From Streptomyces niveiscabiei (GTDB lineage Bacteria > Actinomycetota > Actinomycetes > Streptomycetales > Streptomycetaceae), in contig NZ_LIRL01000077.1 in assembly GCF_001419795.1 (NCBI RefSeq), positions 1-32,093 on the forward strand: DNA of 32,093 bases, written 5' to 3'. Position numbers and translations under genes: made by a program. The notes under the pieces were generated by a model, which did no database searches, was not told the DNA's origin, and was given only the letters and a program-made list of their open reading frames with translations. Positions 16,979 to 26,206 of the stretch are shown one piece after another. Positions within the stretch are counted from its first letter, which is position 1. The number at the start of each line of letters is the position of its first letter.

Positions 16979-18291
16979 CAGCGGAGGAACCCTTCGTAAT
17001 TGCGCTGCTGGAGCTGGCTCTCGATCTGCTTCACGGTCTCCAGACCGACACCCACGATGATGAGGATGCTGGTACCGCCGAACGGGAAGTTCTGGTCTGC
17101 CCCGAAACCAGCCAACGCCATCGTCGGGACGAGAGCAATCAGACCCAAGTACAGCGAGCCCGGCCACGTGATCCGGTTGAGTACGTAGGAAAGGTACTCA
17201 GCGGTCGGGCGGCCAGCCCGGATGCCCGGGATGAATCCACCATACTTCTTCATGTTGTCGGCAACTTCCTCGGGGTTGAAGGAAATCGCGACGTAGAAGA
17301 AGGCGAAGAACACGATCAGCAGGAAGTACAGCGCGATGTGCACCCCGGCCCGGGTGTTGGCCAGGTTCTGCGTGACCCAGGTCGCCCAGCCCGCCTGCGA
17401 GTTGGAGAACTGGACGATGAGCGCCGGGATGTAGAGCAGCGACGAGGCGAAGATGACGGGGATGACGCCCGCCTGGTTCACCTTGAGCGGGATGTAGGTC
17501 GAGGTACCGCCGTAGGACCGGCGCCCGATCATGCGCTTCGCGTACTGGACGGGGATCCGGCGCTGGGCCTGCTCGACCAGGACGACGAGACCGACCATGA
17601 CGAGGCCGACCGCGATGACGGTGCCGAACTCGATCCAGCCGCCGGCCAGGGTGCCCTGCTTCTTGATGGCCCACAGCGCGGAGGGGAAGGTCGCGGCGAT
17701 CGAGATGAACATCAGGATGGACATGCCGTTGCCGATGCCGCGGTCGGTGATGAGCTCACCGAGCCACATGACGAGGGCGGTGCCGGCGGTCATGCAGATG
17801 ACCATCACGATGGTCGTGAAGATGTCGCGGTCCGGGACGATGCTGCTCGCGACGGAGCAGCCGGAGAACAGCGAGCCGCTGCGGGCGGTGGCGACGAGGC
17901 CGGTGCCCTGGAGGATGGCGAGTGCCACGGTCAGGTACCGGGTGTACTGCGTGATCTTCGCGGTACCCGCCTGACCCTCCTTCTTGAGGGCTTCCAGGCG
18001 CGGGATCACAACGGTCAGCAGCTGGAGGATGATGCTCGCCGTGATGTACGGCATGATCCCCAGCGCGAAGATCGTGATCTGGAGCAGCGCGCCGCCGCTG
18101 AACATGTTGATCAGCCCGAAGAGGCTCTGATTGCCGGACGCCTCGTCCACGCACTGCTGGACGGACTTGTAGTCGACGCCGGGGATCGGGACGTGGGTAC
18201 CGACCCGGTAGACCACGACGATACCGAGCGTGAAGAGCAGCTTCTTGCGCAGGTCGGGCGTCTTGAACGCCCGGGCGAACGCGGTGAGCAC
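16978..18291 (-). CDS. secY: Preprotein translocase channel subunit SecY
   Basis: A 437-aa polytopic protein forming the protein-conducting channel of the plasma membrane with SecE and SecG. Ten hydrophobic helices can be counted. Recognisable blocks are VVYRVGTHVPIPGVD near the N-terminus, GIMPYITASIILQLL (helix 2 region), the conserved cytosolic loops with RRIPVQYAKR, and the C-terminal YYVAISFNPEEVADNMKKYGGFIPGIRAG-like region (here FFYVAISFNPEEV). GTG at 18291 has AGGAGG four bases upstream. A 17-bp perfect hairpin lies in the 201-nt spacer behind rplO. It overlaps adk by one base. Confidence 0.97.
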   Translation of the reverse strand: MLTAFARAFKTPDLRKKLLFTLGIVVVYRVGTHVPIPGVDYKSVQQCVDEASGNQSLFGLINMFSGGALLQITIFALGIMPYITASIILQLLTVVIPRLEALKKEGQAGTAKITQYTRYLTVALAILQGTGLVATARSGSLFSGCSVASSIVPDRDIFTTIVMVICMTAGTALVMWLGELITDRGIGNGMSILMFISIAATFPSALWAIKKQGTLAGGWIEFGTVIAVGLVMVGLVVLVEQAQRRIPVQYAKRMIGRRSYGGTSTYIPLKVNQAGVIPVIFASSLLYIPALIVQFSNSQAGWATWVTQNLANTRAGVHIALYFLLIVFFAFFYVAISFNPEEVADNMKKYGGFIPGIRAGRPTAEYLSYVLNRITWPGSLYLGLIALVPTMALAGFGADQNFPFGGTSILIIVGVGLETVKQIESQLQQRNYEGFLR

Positions 18292-18420
18292 GGTGCCTCC
18301 TGCGACCCCCGCGCAGCTGCGCCAAGGGTGACGGTCTGAGGTTCGACGGTTGGTTGATGACGATGCTGAAAAGAGACAGCGCAGGCCACCTTACCGGCGA
18401 CACTGCCCCGTCTGGAACGA

Positions 18421-18460
18421 CCGACCGGGGATACCCCTTTTGTGGGGTATCCCCGGTCGG
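18421..18460 (-). terminator. Perfect 17-bp hairpin between rplO and secY
   Basis: CCGACCGGGGATACCCC (18421-18437) is the exact reverse complement of 18444-18460, with a 6-nt loop TTTTGT. It lies 32 nt after the rplO stop. On the minus strand no U-tract follows, so it is either a terminator of the GC-hairpin type common in streptomycetes or a regulatory/processing structure ahead of secY. Confidence 0.65.
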
Positions 18461-18492
18461 GATCGCTCATGTCATCGAGACGCCTGACGTGA

Positions 18493-18948
18493 TCAGACGA
18501 GCTCGGTGACCGTGCCGCCGGCGGCGGTGATCTTCTCCTTGGCGGAGCCGGAGACGGCGTCGACCGTCACCTGCAACGCCACGGAGATCTCACCCTGGCC
18601 GAGGACCTTGACGAGGCTGTTCTTGCGAACCGCGCCCTTGGCCACCAGACCCTCGACGGTGACCTCGCCACCCTCGGGGTAGAGGGCGGCCAGCTTGTCG
18701 AGGTTCACGACCTGGAACTCGGTCTTGAACGGGTTCTTGAAGCCCTTCAGCTTCGGAAGACGCATGTGGAGGGGCATCTGGCCACCCTCGAAGCGCTCCG
18801 GAACCTGGTAGCGGGCCTTCGTGCCCTTGGTACCACGACCGGCCGTCTTACCCTTCGACGCCTCACCACGACCGACACGGGTCTTGGCGGTCTTGGCGCC
18901 GGGGGCCGGACGGAGGTTGTGGATCTTGAGCGGGCTGTTCTCCGCCAT
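18493..18948 (-). CDS. rplO: 50S ribosomal protein L15
   Basis: A 151-aa late-assembly large-subunit protein. [25 protein letters not shown] and the Gly/Lys-rich extended arm [15 protein letters not shown] are the L15 signature, and the C-terminal domain ends in [14 protein letters not shown]. Start ATG 18948, two bases after the rpmD stop. Confidence 0.97.
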   Translation of the reverse strand: MAENSPLKIHNLRPAPGAKTAKTRVGRGEASKGKTAGRGTKGTKARYQVPERFEGGQMPLHMRLPKLKGFKNPFKTEFQVVNLDKLAALYPEGGEVTVEGLVAKGAVRKNSLVKVLGQGEISVALQVTVDAVSGSAKEKITAAGGTVTELV

Positions 18949-18950
18949 GA

Positions 18951-19133
18951 TCAGTCGACCTCCTCGACCGTCACGAGGTGGCGGACGGTGTGCACCATGC
19001 CGCGGAACTCGGGGCGGTCCTCCTTGACGACGACGTCGTTCAGGCGCTTGAGCCCGAGCGAACGCAGCGTGTCACGGTGGTTCTGCTTGCTGCCGATGTA
19101 GGACTTCGTCTGCGTGATCTTGAGGCGGGCCAT
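18951..19133 (-). CDS. rpmD: 50S ribosomal protein L30
   Basis: A 60-aa protein starting [21 protein letters not shown] and ending [10 protein letters not shown]. The block [17 protein letters not shown] is typical. The ATG at 19133 overlaps the rpsE TAA by one base (TAATG); an extended frame to 19325 runs inside rpsE and is not a gene. Confidence 0.96.
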   Translation of the reverse strand: MARLKITQTKSYIGSKQNHRDTLRSLGLKRLNDVVVKEDRPEFRGMVHTVRHLVTVEEVD

Positions 19134-19741
19134 TACGCAGCACCAGCCCCGGCACGCGCCCGCAGCAGAGCCGCGGGGGCGACGTCCTCCAGGGGGAGGC
19201 CGCGGCGGGCCGCGATCTCCTCCGGGCGCTGGAGACCCTTGAGGGCCTCCACCGTCGCGTGGACGATGTTGATCGCGTTGGACGAGCCGAGCGACTTCGA
19301 CAGGATGTCGTGCACGCCCGCGCACTCCAGCACGGCACGCACCGGGCCACCGGCGATGACGCCGGTACCGGGGGAGGCAGGCTTGAGCAGGACGACGCCC
19401 GCGGCCTTCTCGCCCGTGATCGGGTGCGGGATGGTGCCCTGGATACGGGGGACCTTGAAGAAGTGCTTCTTGGCCTCCTCAACACCCTTGGCGATGGCGG
19501 CCGGCACCTCCTTGGCCTTGCCGTAGCCGACACCTACGGTGCCGTCACCGTCGCCCACCACGACGAGCGCGGTGAAGCTGAAGCGACGGCCACCCTTGAC
19601 AACCTTGGCGACACGGTTGATCGCGACGACACGCTCGACGTACGCGGTCTTCTCGGCGGCGGCTGCGCCACCGTCACGACCCTTACGGTCCCGCCGCTCG
19701 CCGCCACCGGCACCGCTTCCACGGCGCTGGGGTCCAGCCAT
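19133..19741 (-). CDS. rpsE: 30S ribosomal protein S5
   Basis: A 202-aa protein, 167 aa in E. coli. The extra residues form a Gly/Arg-rich N-terminal arm (1-30). The core shows [43 protein letters not shown], a double-stranded RNA-binding fold with the loop where spectinomycin-resistance changes map in other species, and then [24 protein letters not shown] in the C-terminal domain. It helps maintain decoding accuracy. Confidence 0.97.
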   Translation of the reverse strand: MAGPQRRGSGAGGGERRDRKGRDGGAAAAEKTAYVERVVAINRVAKVVKGGRRFSFTALVVVGDGDGTVGVGYGKAKEVPAAIAKGVEEAKKHFFKVPRIQGTIPHPITGEKAAGVVLLKPASPGTGVIAGGPVRAVLECAGVHDILSKSLGSSNAINIVHATVEALKGLQRPEEIAARRGLPLEDVAPAALLRARAGAGAA

Positions 19742-19777
19742 TGGATTACCTCTCTCTTTCCGCTAGCTACGAGCGGC

Positions 19778-20161
19778 TCAGAACTTGAGCCCGGCTTCGC
19801 GGGCGGCGTCCGCCAGGGCGGCGATGCGCCCGGCGTACTGGTTGCCACCACGGTCGAACACCACGGCCTCGACACCGGCGGCCTTGGCACGCTCGGCGAC
19901 CAGGGCGCCGACCTGCTTGGCCTGAGCCGACTTGTCGCCCTCGCCACCGCGGATCGAGGTGTCCAGGGTGGACGCCGACGCAAGGGTGTGACCCTTGAGG
20001 TCGTCGATCACCTGGGCCACGATGTGGCGGTTCGAGCGGGTAACGACCAGACGGGGACGCTCTTCCGTACCGTTGATCCGCTTACGGATGCGCAGGTGAC
20101 GGCGCTTGATCGCGGCGCGCTTGTAGGCGTCGCCCTTCAGGATCTTCTGTCCGTATGCCAT
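19778..20161 (-). CDS. rplR: 50S ribosomal protein L18
   Basis: A 127-aa 5S rRNA-binding protein. [35 protein letters not shown] and the C-terminal [28 protein letters not shown] are diagnostic. It starts three bases after the rplF stop, and a 36-nt gap leads to rpsE. Confidence 0.97.
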   Translation of the reverse strand: MAYGQKILKGDAYKRAAIKRRHLRIRKRINGTEERPRLVVTRSNRHIVAQVIDDLKGHTLASASTLDTSIRGGEGDKSAQAKQVGALVAERAKAAGVEAVVFDRGGNQYAGRIAALADAAREAGLKF

Positions 20162-20164
20162 GGC

Positions 20165-20704
20165 TTACTTACCCGCCTTTCCGACCTTGCGGCGGATGAC
20201 TTCGCCCTCGTACTTGACGCCCTTGGCCTTGTACGGGTCGGGCTTGCGCAGCTTGCGGATGTTGGCCGCAACCTCGCCGACCTTCTGCTTGTCGATGCCC
20301 TCGACCTGGAAGCGGGTCGGGTTCTCCACCTTGAAGGTGATGCCCTCGGGCGCTTCGACGACGATCGGGTGGCTGTAGCCGAGCGCGAACTCGAGGCTCG
20401 TGCCCTTCGCGGCCACGCGGTAACCGACACCGCTGATCTCGAGCTTCTTCACGTAACCCTGGGTCACGCCGGTGATCATGTTCGCCACCAGCGTGCGGGA
20501 CAGGCCGTGCAGGGCCTTGCTCTGACGCTCGTCGTTGGGGCGGGTGACGCTCAGCACGCCGTCCTCACCCTTGGCGATGTCGATCGGAGCTGCGACGGTG
20601 TGGGTCAGCTCGCCCTTGGGGCCCTTGACCTTCACCGTGCGGCCGTCGATGGTGACGTCCACGCCGGCGGGAACCGCGATGGGGAGCTTGCCGATACGCG
20701 ACAT
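20165..20704 (-). CDS. rplF: 50S ribosomal protein L6
   Basis: A 179-aa protein with two repeated alpha/beta domains near the factor-binding site. [32 protein letters not shown] begins the first, and [19 protein letters not shown] the second. The C-terminal [28 protein letters not shown] is the classic L6 end. It lies 24 nt after rpsH. Confidence 0.97.
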   Translation of the reverse strand: MSRIGKLPIAVPAGVDVTIDGRTVKVKGPKGELTHTVAAPIDIAKGEDGVLSVTRPNDERQSKALHGLSRTLVANMITGVTQGYVKKLEISGVGYRVAAKGTSLEFALGYSHPIVVEAPEGITFKVENPTRFQVEGIDKQKVGEVAANIRKLRKPDPYKAKGVKYEGEVIRRKVGKAGK

Positions 20705-20728
20705 AGCTGTTTCCTCCGTTCCCTTCTG

Positions 20729-21127
20729 CTACCAGACGTAGGCGAGGACTTCCCCACCCACGCCCTTCTTGCCGGCCTGCTTGTCGGTGAGGAGCCCGTG
20801 CGACGTGGAGATGATCGCCACGCCGAGGCCGCCCAGCACCTTCGGCAGGGAGGTGGACTTCGCGTACACCCGGAGACCGGGCTTGGAGATCCGCTTGATG
20901 CCCGCGATGGAGCGCTCACGGTTCGGGCCGAACTTCAGCTCGAGGGTGAGGTTCTTGCCGACCTCGGCGTCCTCGACCTTCCAGCCCGTGATGAAGCCCT
21001 CCTGCTGGAGGATCTCCGCGATGTGCGACTTGATCTTGGACGCCGGCATCGTCACGGAATCGTGGTACGCCGAGTTCGCGTTCCGCAGACGCGTCAGCAT
21101 GTCTGCGATCGGATCAGTCATGGTCAT
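20729..21127 (-). CDS. rpsH: 30S ribosomal protein S8
   Basis: A 132-aa central-domain 16S rRNA binder. [22 protein letters not shown] and the C-terminal [26 protein letters not shown] identify it. Two ATGs lie two codons apart; I keep the first (21127) since GAAGG lies seven bases upstream of it. In E. coli S8 represses its own operon; here it is preceded by a 214-nt gap after rpsZ that may hold a promoter or target. Confidence 0.96.
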   Translation of the reverse strand: MTMTDPIADMLTRLRNANSAYHDSVTMPASKIKSHIAEILQQEGFITGWKVEDAEVGKNLTLELKFGPNRERSIAGIKRISKPGLRVYAKSTSLPKVLGGLGVAIISTSHGLLTDKQAGKKGVGGEVLAYVW

Positions 21128-21217
21128 GAATTGGCCTTCGGCCTCTCTCGCCGGGGTTTCCTGTATGCGCCATCCCTCTCCCCGCTCGGTGGCGGGACGG
21201 GTGCGGTGCGGGGACCT

Positions 21218-21271
21218 ACGGCGTAGTAAGTCGTATCGGGCGACCGTCAGGCGCCCAACCCTCCCAGCCTA
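21218..21271 (-). promoter_or_regulatory. Possible internal promoter/leader ahead of rpsH
   Basis: The rpsZ-rpsH spacer (21128-21341) is long for this cluster. On the minus strand TAGGCT (21266-21271) fits a streptomycete -10, though the -35 region is weak. A small hairpin CTAC-GCC-GTAG lies near 21218-21228. No gene fits in the gap. Confidence 0.3.
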
Positions 21272-21341
21272 AGCCATGGAGAGGTGGGCACCTGACACGC
21301 CCAGTGCTTACCGAGAGCCTCTGGAATCCCGAAGTAAGGGA

Positions 21342-21527
21342 CTACCAGGAGCTCTTGGTCACGCCCGGCAGCTCGCCGCGGTGAGCCATCTCACGAAGGC
21401 ACACACGGCAGAGGCCGAACTTGCGGTACACGGAGTGCGGACGGCCGCAGCGCTGGCAGCGGGTGTACGCGCGCACACCGAACTTGGGCTTGCGAGCAGC
21501 CTTAGCGATCAGAGCCTTCTTCGCCAT
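21342..21527 (-). CDS. rpsZ: 30S ribosomal protein S14, type Z (zinc-binding)
   Basis: A 61-aa short S14. The zinc ribbon is C24-x2-C27 ... C40-x2-C43 in [24 protein letters not shown], the C+ form. ATG 21527 is favoured over the GTG at 21533, because AGGAGG lies seven bases upstream of the ATG but only one base from the GTG. The start follows the rplE stop by two bases. Longer zinc-free S14 paralogues commonly occur elsewhere in such genomes. Confidence 0.96.
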   Translation of the reverse strand: MAKKALIAKAARKPKFGVRAYTRCQRCGRPHSVYRKFGLCRVCLREMAHRGELPGVTKSSW

Positions 21528-21529
21528 GC

Positions 21530-22087
21530 TCACGCCTCCTTGAACGGGAAGCCGAGGTGACGAAGGAGCGCGCGGCCCTCAGCGTCGTTGGTCGCCGTGG
21601 TCACCACGGTGATGTCCATACCCCGGACGCGGTCGATCTTGTCCTGGTCGATCTCGTGGAACATGACCTGCTCCGTGAGACCGAAGGTGTAGTTGCCACG
21701 GCCGTCGAACTGCTTGGGGGACAGGCCGCGGAAGTCGCGGATGCGCGGGAGCGCGAGCGACAGGGTGCGGTCCAGGAACTCCCACATGCGGTCGCCGCGG
21801 AGCGTGACGTGGGCACCGATCGGCTGGCCCTCACGCAGCTTGAACTGCGCGATGGACTTGCGGGCCTTGGTGACCTGCGGCTTCTGGCCGGTGATCGTGG
21901 AGAGGTCGCGGATCGCGCCCTCGATCAGCTTCGAGTCACGGGCGGCGTCGCCGACACCCATGTTGACCACGATCTTCACGAGGCCGGGGATCTGCATGAC
22001 GTTCTCGTACTTGAACTCGTCCTGCAGCTTGCCCGCGATCTCCTCGCGGTACTTCGTCTTGAGACGCGGAGTGGTGGTGGTAGCCAT
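21530..22087 (-). CDS. rplE: 50S ribosomal protein L5
   Basis: A 185-aa 5S rRNA-binding protein of the central protuberance that contacts P-site t[53 protein letters not shown] and the C-terminal [27 protein letters not shown] are diagnostic. The ATG overlaps the rplX TGA by one base. Confidence 0.97.
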   Translation of the reverse strand: MATTTTPRLKTKYREEIAGKLQDEFKYENVMQIPGLVKIVVNMGVGDAARDSKLIEGAIRDLSTITGQKPQVTKARKSIAQFKLREGQPIGAHVTLRGDRMWEFLDRTLSLALPRIRDFRGLSPKQFDGRGNYTFGLTEQVMFHEIDQDKIDRVRGMDITVVTTATNDAEGRALLRHLGFPFKEA

Positions 22088-22410
22088 CAGATGTCCTCAC
22101 CCGTCCGCTTGGCAACGCGAACCTTGTTGCCCTCGTCGTCGAAGCGGTAACCGACACGCGTGACGACCTTCTTGCCGTCCTTCTCCACGACCAGCTGGAC
22201 GTTGGAGACGTGGATCGGGGCCTCGGTGGTCACGATGCCGCCGGCCTGCGAGCCGCTGGCGGTCGGGCCGGCCTTGGTGTGCTTCTTGACCCGGTTGACA
22301 CCCTCGACCAGGACGCGGTCCTCGCGGGGGAAGGCCGCGATGACCTTGCCCTGCTTGCCCTTGTCCTTACCGGTGATGACCTGGACCAGGTCGCCCTTCT
22401 TGATCTTCAT
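22087..22410 (-). CDS. rplX: 50S ribosomal protein L24
   Basis: A 107-aa assembly-initiator protein. The KOW motif is visible near the start as [20 protein letters not shown], followed by [14 protein letters not shown] and [11 protein letters not shown]. It starts two bases after the rplN stop. Confidence 0.97.
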   Translation of the reverse strand: MKIKKGDLVQVITGKDKGKQGKVIAAFPREDRVLVEGVNRVKKHTKAGPTASGSQAGGIVTTEAPIHVSNVQLVVEKDGKKVVTRVGYRFDDEGNKVRVAKRTGEDI

Positions 22411-22412
22411 GC

Positions 22413-22781
22413 TTACAGCACCTCCGGAGCCAGCGAGATGATCTTCATGAACTTCTTCTCGCGCAGCTCGCGCCCGACCGGGCCGAAGATGCGGGTACCA
22501 CGAGGGTCACCGTCGTTCTTCAGAATGACGGCGGCGTTCTCGTCGAAGCGGATGTACGAGCCGTCCGGACGACGGCGCTCCTTGACGGTGCGCACGACGA
22601 CCGCCTTGACGACGTCGCCCTTCTTCACGTTGCCGCCCGGGATCGCGTCCTTGACGGTGGCAACGATGACGTCACCGATGCCCGCGTAGCGGCGACCGGA
22701 GCCACCGAGCACACGGATGCAAAGGATTTCCTTCGCACCAGTGTTGTCGGCGACGCGCAGTCGCGACTCCTGCTGGATCAC
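22413..22781 (-). CDS. rplN: 50S ribosomal protein L14
   Basis: A 122-aa protein, the most conserved length in the cluster. [27 protein letters not shown] begins it, and [20 protein letters not shown]-like sequence (here [13 protein letters not shown]) and [27 protein letters not shown] follow. GTG start with AGGAGA five bases upstream. It heads the spc-type group: a 105-nt hairpin-bearing spacer separates it from rpsQ. Confidence 0.97.
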   Translation of the reverse strand: MIQQESRLRVADNTGAKEILCIRVLGGSGRRYAGIGDVIVATVKDAIPGGNVKKGDVVKAVVVRTVKERRRPDGSYIRFDENAAVILKNDGDPRGTRIFGPVGRELREKKFMKIISLAPEVL

Positions 22782-22813
22782 GTCTATCTCCTGTGTGTCT
22801 GCCGGTTCCCGGC

Positions 22814-22882
22814 GGGGGCCGCCTCAGAGAAGCGGACCCCCACCGAGCCTGGCGGAACTGTCCTGCGGGGATGCCCGCAGGA
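22814..22882 (-). terminator. Double hairpin at the rpsQ/rplN boundary
   Basis: TCCTGCGGG (22861-22869) pairs perfectly with CCCGCAGGA (22874-22882) around a GATG tetraloop, four bases after the rpsQ stop. A second, bulged stem pairs GGGGGCCGC (about 22814-22822) with GCGGACCCCC (22832-22841). It sits exactly where the S10 operon ends and the spc operon begins in E. coli, suggesting attenuation, processing or partial termination. Confidence 0.55.
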
Positions 22883-22886
22883 TGTC

Positions 22887-23174
22887 TTACTTGGCCTTTT
22901 CGAGGATCTCGACGACGCGCCACCGCTTCGTGGCGGACAGCGGCCGGGTCTCCATCAGGAGGACGCGGTCGCCGACGCCGGCGGCGTTCTGCTCGTCGTG
23001 GGCCTTGAGCTTGTTCGTACGGCGGATGACCTTGCCGTACAGAGCGTGCTTGACGCGGTCCTCGACGGCGACGACGACGGTCTTGTCCATCTTGTCGCTG
23101 ACGACGAGACCCTCACGGGTCTTGCGGAAGCCGCGGGCCTCTGCGGTCTGCTCAGTCACGTTGTTCTCGCTCAT
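22887..23174 (-). CDS. rpsQ: 30S ribosomal protein S17
   Basis: A 95-aa OB-fold protein binding 16S r[39 protein letters not shown] and [25 protein letters not shown] are diagnostic. A short N-terminal arm precedes the core. The ATG overlaps the rpmC TGA by one base. Confidence 0.97.
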   Translation of the reverse strand: MSENNVTEQTAEARGFRKTREGLVVSDKMDKTVVVAVEDRVKHALYGKVIRRTNKLKAHDEQNAAGVGDRVLLMETRPLSATKRWRVVEILEKAK

Positions 23175-23398
23175 CAGGCGCTCTCCACCGTCTCGATGCC
23201 CAGCTCGCGCTCACGCATCAGGGTGTAGATCCGCGCGATGTCCTTACGGACGGCCTTCAGCCGGCCGTGGTTCTCGAGCTGACCCGTCGCCGCCTGGAAG
23301 CGGAGGTTGAACAGCTCTTCCTTGGCCTCGCGGAGCTTCGCGAGAAGCTCCTCGTTGCCCAGCTCGCGCAGCTCGGACGCCTTGGTACCGGCCGACAT
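23174..23398 (-). CDS. rpmC: 50S ribosomal protein L29
   Basis: A 74-aa helical hairpin protein near the exit tunnel, where SRP and trigger factor dock. [33 protein letters not shown] and [16 protein letters not shown] identify it. I choose the ATG at 23398, which overlaps the rplP TGA (TGATG), over the GTG three bases upstream. Confidence 0.96.
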   Translation of the reverse strand: MSAGTKASELRELGNEELLAKLREAKEELFNLRFQAATGQLENHGRLKAVRKDIARIYTLMRERELGIETVESA

Positions 23399-23817
23399 CA
23401 CGCTTCACCTGCCTCGCGCTTGACGATCCGGCACTTCATCGGCAGCTTGTGGGCCGCACGCGTCAGCGCCTCACGGGCGATCTTCTCGTTGGGGTACGAC
23501 AGCTCGAACATCACACGTCCGGGCTTGACGTTGGCGATCCACCACTCCGGGGAACCCTTACCGGAACCCATGCGGGTCTCGGCGGGCTTCTTGGTGAGGG
23601 GACGGTCCGGGTAGATGTTGATCCAGACCTTGCCGCCACGCTTGATGTGACGCGTCATGGCGATACGAGCCGCCTCGATCTGACGGTTCGTCACGTAAGC
23701 CGGGGTGATGGCCTGAATACCGTACTCGCCGAACGACACCTGCGTGCCGCCCTTGGCAGCGCCGTCCCGCTTGGGGTGGTGCTGCTTGCGGTGCTTGACC
23801 CTACGGGGGATCAGCAT
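23398..23817 (-). CDS. rplP: 50S ribosomal protein L16
   Basis: A 139-aa protein near the A-site tRNA and peptidyl transferase centre. [25 protein letters not shown], the block [23 protein letters not shown], and [16 protein letters not shown] are typical. It starts five bases after the rpsC stop. Confidence 0.97.
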   Translation of the reverse strand: MLIPRRVKHRKQHHPKRDGAAKGGTQVSFGEYGIQAITPAYVTNRQIEAARIAMTRHIKRGGKVWINIYPDRPLTKKPAETRMGSGKGSPEWWIANVKPGRVMFELSYPNEKIAREALTRAAHKLPMKCRIVKREAGEA

Positions 23818-23822
23818 GTCGG

Positions 23823-24647
23823 TCAGGCCTCCGTTCCGGTGCTCTCAGCAGGCGGAGCGGCGGGAGCCTCGGCCGCGGGGGCCTCGGAACCGGCAGCCTG
23901 CTGGGGCTTACGACCGCGACGCTCGCCACCGCGGCCACCACGGGCCGGACGGTCGCTGGCGCCACCGCGAGCCGGGCGGTTGCCCGCACGGGCGGCGGCG
24001 TTCTCGGCGCGGACCTCGGCGATGTTCTTGACGTCGCCCTTGTAGATCCAGACCTTCACACCGATGCGGCCGAAGGTCGTCTTGGCCTCGAAGAAGCCGT
24101 AGTCCACGTTCGCGCGGAGCGTGTGCAGGGGCACACGGCCCTCGCGGTAGAACTCCGAGCGGGACATCTCGGCGCCGCCGAGACGGCCACCGCACTGGAT
24201 CTTGATGCCCTTGGCGCCGGCCTTCATCGCCGACTGCATGCTCTTGCGCATGGCACGGCGGAAGGAGACGCGGGAGGAGAGCTGCTCGGCGACGGCCTGG
24301 GCCACCAGCTGAGCGTCCGTCTCCGGGTTCTTGACCTCGAGGATGTTCAGCTGGACCTGCTTGCCGGTCAGCTTCTCCAGGTCACCGCGGATGCGGTCGG
24401 CCTCGGCGCCGCGGCGGCCGATGACGATGCCGGGACGCGCGGTGTGGATGTCCACACGGACACGGTCACGGGTGCGCTCGATCTCCACCTTCGAGATGCC
24501 GGCGCGCTCCATGCCGGACGTCATCATCCGACGGATGGCGACGTCTTCCTTGACGTAGTCCTTGTACAGCTTGTCGGCGTACCACCGGGACTTGAAGTCC
24601 GTGGTGATGCCGAGCCGGAACCCATGCGGGTTAACCTTCTGGCCCAT
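23823..24647 (-). CDS. rpsC: 30S ribosomal protein S3
   Basis: A 274-aa protein at the mRNA entry tunnel (233 aa in E. coli). [21 protein letters not shown] begins it; the KH domain shows [24 protein letters not shown] with the GxxG loop, and the C-terminal domain shows [34 protein letters not shown] tail from about residue 215 has RPARGG twice and a Pro/Ala/Glu-rich end. Its ATG overlaps the rplV TAA. Confidence 0.97.
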   Translation of the reverse strand: MGQKVNPHGFRLGITTDFKSRWYADKLYKDYVKEDVAIRRMMTSGMERAGISKVEIERTRDRVRVDIHTARPGIVIGRRGAEADRIRGDLEKLTGKQVQLNILEVKNPETDAQLVAQAVAEQLSSRVSFRRAMRKSMQSAMKAGAKGIKIQCGGRLGGAEMSRSEFYREGRVPLHTLRANVDYGFFEAKTTFGRIGVKVWIYKGDVKNIAEVRAENAAARAGNRPARGGASDRPARGGRGGERRGRKPQQAAGSEAPAAEAPAAPPAESTGTEA

Positions 24648-24994
24648 TACCGGGTTCCTTCCTTGCTGCTGACGACCACGGTGATGTGGCTGGTCCGCTT
24701 GCGGATCCGGTAGGCACGGCCCTGGGCGCGCGGACGGAACCGCTTCAGGGTCGGGCCCTCGTCGACGTACGCCTCGCTGATGAACAGCGACGTGGCGTCG
24801 GTGTGGTCGTAGTTGTGAGCGGCGTTGGCGATGGCGCTGTCCAGCACCTTGCCGACGGGCTCGGAAGCGGCCTGCGGGGCGAATCGCAGGACCGCCTGAG
24901 CCTCCGTGGCGTCCATGCCACGGATAAGGTCCACCACGCGGCGGGCCTTCATGGGCGTGACGCGGATGTACCGCGCCTGGGCCCTGGCTTCCAT
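24647..24994 (-). CDS. rplV: 50S ribosomal protein L22
   Basis: A 115-aa protein whose beta-hairpin lines the exit tunnel. [25 protein letters not shown] begins it, and the tip region [31 protein letters not shown] ends it. A 43-nt gap separates it from rpsS. Confidence 0.97.
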   Translation of the reverse strand: MEARAQARYIRVTPMKARRVVDLIRGMDATEAQAVLRFAPQAASEPVGKVLDSAIANAAHNYDHTDATSLFISEAYVDEGPTLKRFRPRAQGRAYRIRKRTSHITVVVSSKEGTR

Positions 24995-25037
24995 GGTTGT
25001 CCCTCTCAGTTACTTACGTGTCTGATGCGATCCGCGC

Positions 25038-25319
25038 TTAGCGGCGCTTCGACTTCCGGTCGTCCTTGACGTGACCCCGGAAGGTGCGCGTCGGCGAGAA
25101 CTCGCCGAGCTTGTGGCCGACCATCGACTCGGTGACGAACACCGGGATGTGGGTCTTGCCGTTGTGCACCGCGATCGTGTGGCCCAGCATGCTGGGGACG
25201 ATCATGGAGCGACGGGACCAGGTCTTGATGACGTTCTTGGTACCGGCTTCGTTCTGGGCGTCCACCTTCTTGACGAGGTGGCCGTCGACGAAGGGTCCCT
25301 TCTTGAGACTGCGCGGCAT
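25038..25319 (-). CDS. rpsS: 30S ribosomal protein S19
   Basis: A 93-aa head protein in the S13-S19 dimer. [19 protein letters not shown] and [44 protein letters not shown] are diagnostic. Its SD (AGGAG) overlaps the rplB stop region. Confidence 0.97.
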   Translation of the reverse strand: MPRSLKKGPFVDGHLVKKVDAQNEAGTKNVIKTWSRRSMIVPSMLGHTIAVHNGKTHIPVFVTESMVGHKLGEFSPTRTFRGHVKDDRKSKRR

Positions 25320-25331
25320 CTAAACCCGCTC

Positions 25332-26168
25332 CTAGCGCTTCTTGTTCGTCTTGCGGCGGCGGACGATGTACTTGTTCGACGCCTTCTTGGGCGAACGAGT
25401 ACGACCTTCCTTCTGACCCCACGGGGAGACCGGGTGGCGACCACCGGAGGTCTTGCCCTCACCACCACCGTGCGGGTGGTCGACCGGGTTCATCGCCACA
25501 CCACGCACGGTCGGGCGGACGCCCAACCAGCGCTTACGGCCGGCCTTGCCCCAGTTGATGTTGCTCTGCTCGGCGTTGCCGACCTCGCCGACCGTGGCGC
25601 GGCAGCGCTGGTCGACCAGGCGGATCTCGCCGGAGGGCATGCGGAGGTGGGCCATCGAGCCCTCCTTCGCGAGCAGCTGCACCGAGGCGCCGGCGGAGCG
25701 GGCGAACTTGGCGCCGCCACCGGGACGGAGCTCGATCGCGTGGATCGTGGTACCGACCGGGATGTTGCGGAGCGCCAGGTTGTTGCCGGGCTTGATGTCG
25801 GCCCCGGGACCGTTCTCGACGCGGTCGCCCTGCGTGAGGCCGCGCGGCGCGATGATGTAGCGCTTCTCGCCGTCGGCGTAGTGCAGCAGCGCGATGCGCG
25901 CGGTGCGGTTGGGGTCGTACTCGATGTGCGCGACCTTCGCCGGCACGCCGTCCTTGTCGTGCCGACGGAAGTCGATCACGCGGTAGGCGCGCTTGTGTCC
26001 GCCACCCTGGTGGCGAACGGTCACACGACCGGAGTTGTTACGACCGCCCTTGCTGTGCAGGGGGCGGACCAGCGACTTCTCCGGCGTGGACCGCGTGACC
26101 TCGACGAAGTCGGCGACGCTGGAGCCACGACGGCCCGGCGTAGTCGGCTTGTACTTGCGGATTCCCAT
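25332..26168 (-). CDS. rplB: 50S ribosomal protein L2
   Basis: A 278-aa protein required for subunit association and peptidyl transferase activity. [17 protein letters not shown] begins it, and the hallmark [26 protein letters not shown] lies at 226-251, with the conserved His residues 231 and 233. The C-terminus is strongly basic. A 38-nt gap follows rplW. Confidence 0.98.
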   Translation of the reverse strand: MGIRKYKPTTPGRRGSSVADFVEVTRSTPEKSLVRPLHSKGGRNNSGRVTVRHQGGGHKRAYRVIDFRRHDKDGVPAKVAHIEYDPNRTARIALLHYADGEKRYIIAPRGLTQGDRVENGPGADIKPGNNLALRNIPVGTTIHAIELRPGGGAKFARSAGASVQLLAKEGSMAHLRMPSGEIRLVDQRCRATVGEVGNAEQSNINWGKAGRKRWLGVRPTVRGVAMNPVDHPHGGGEGKTSGGRHPVSPWGQKEGRTRSPKKASNKYIVRRRKTNKKR

Positions 26169-26206
26169 TTCTCAGTCCTCGTCCGATATCGGACGATCCG
26201 ACCCGC

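Noticed and set aside
19259-21226. A 655-codon plus-strand frame antisense to rpsE-rpsH
   Set aside because: The opposite strand encodes four unmistakable ribosomal proteins. The frame is the expected antisense shadow.
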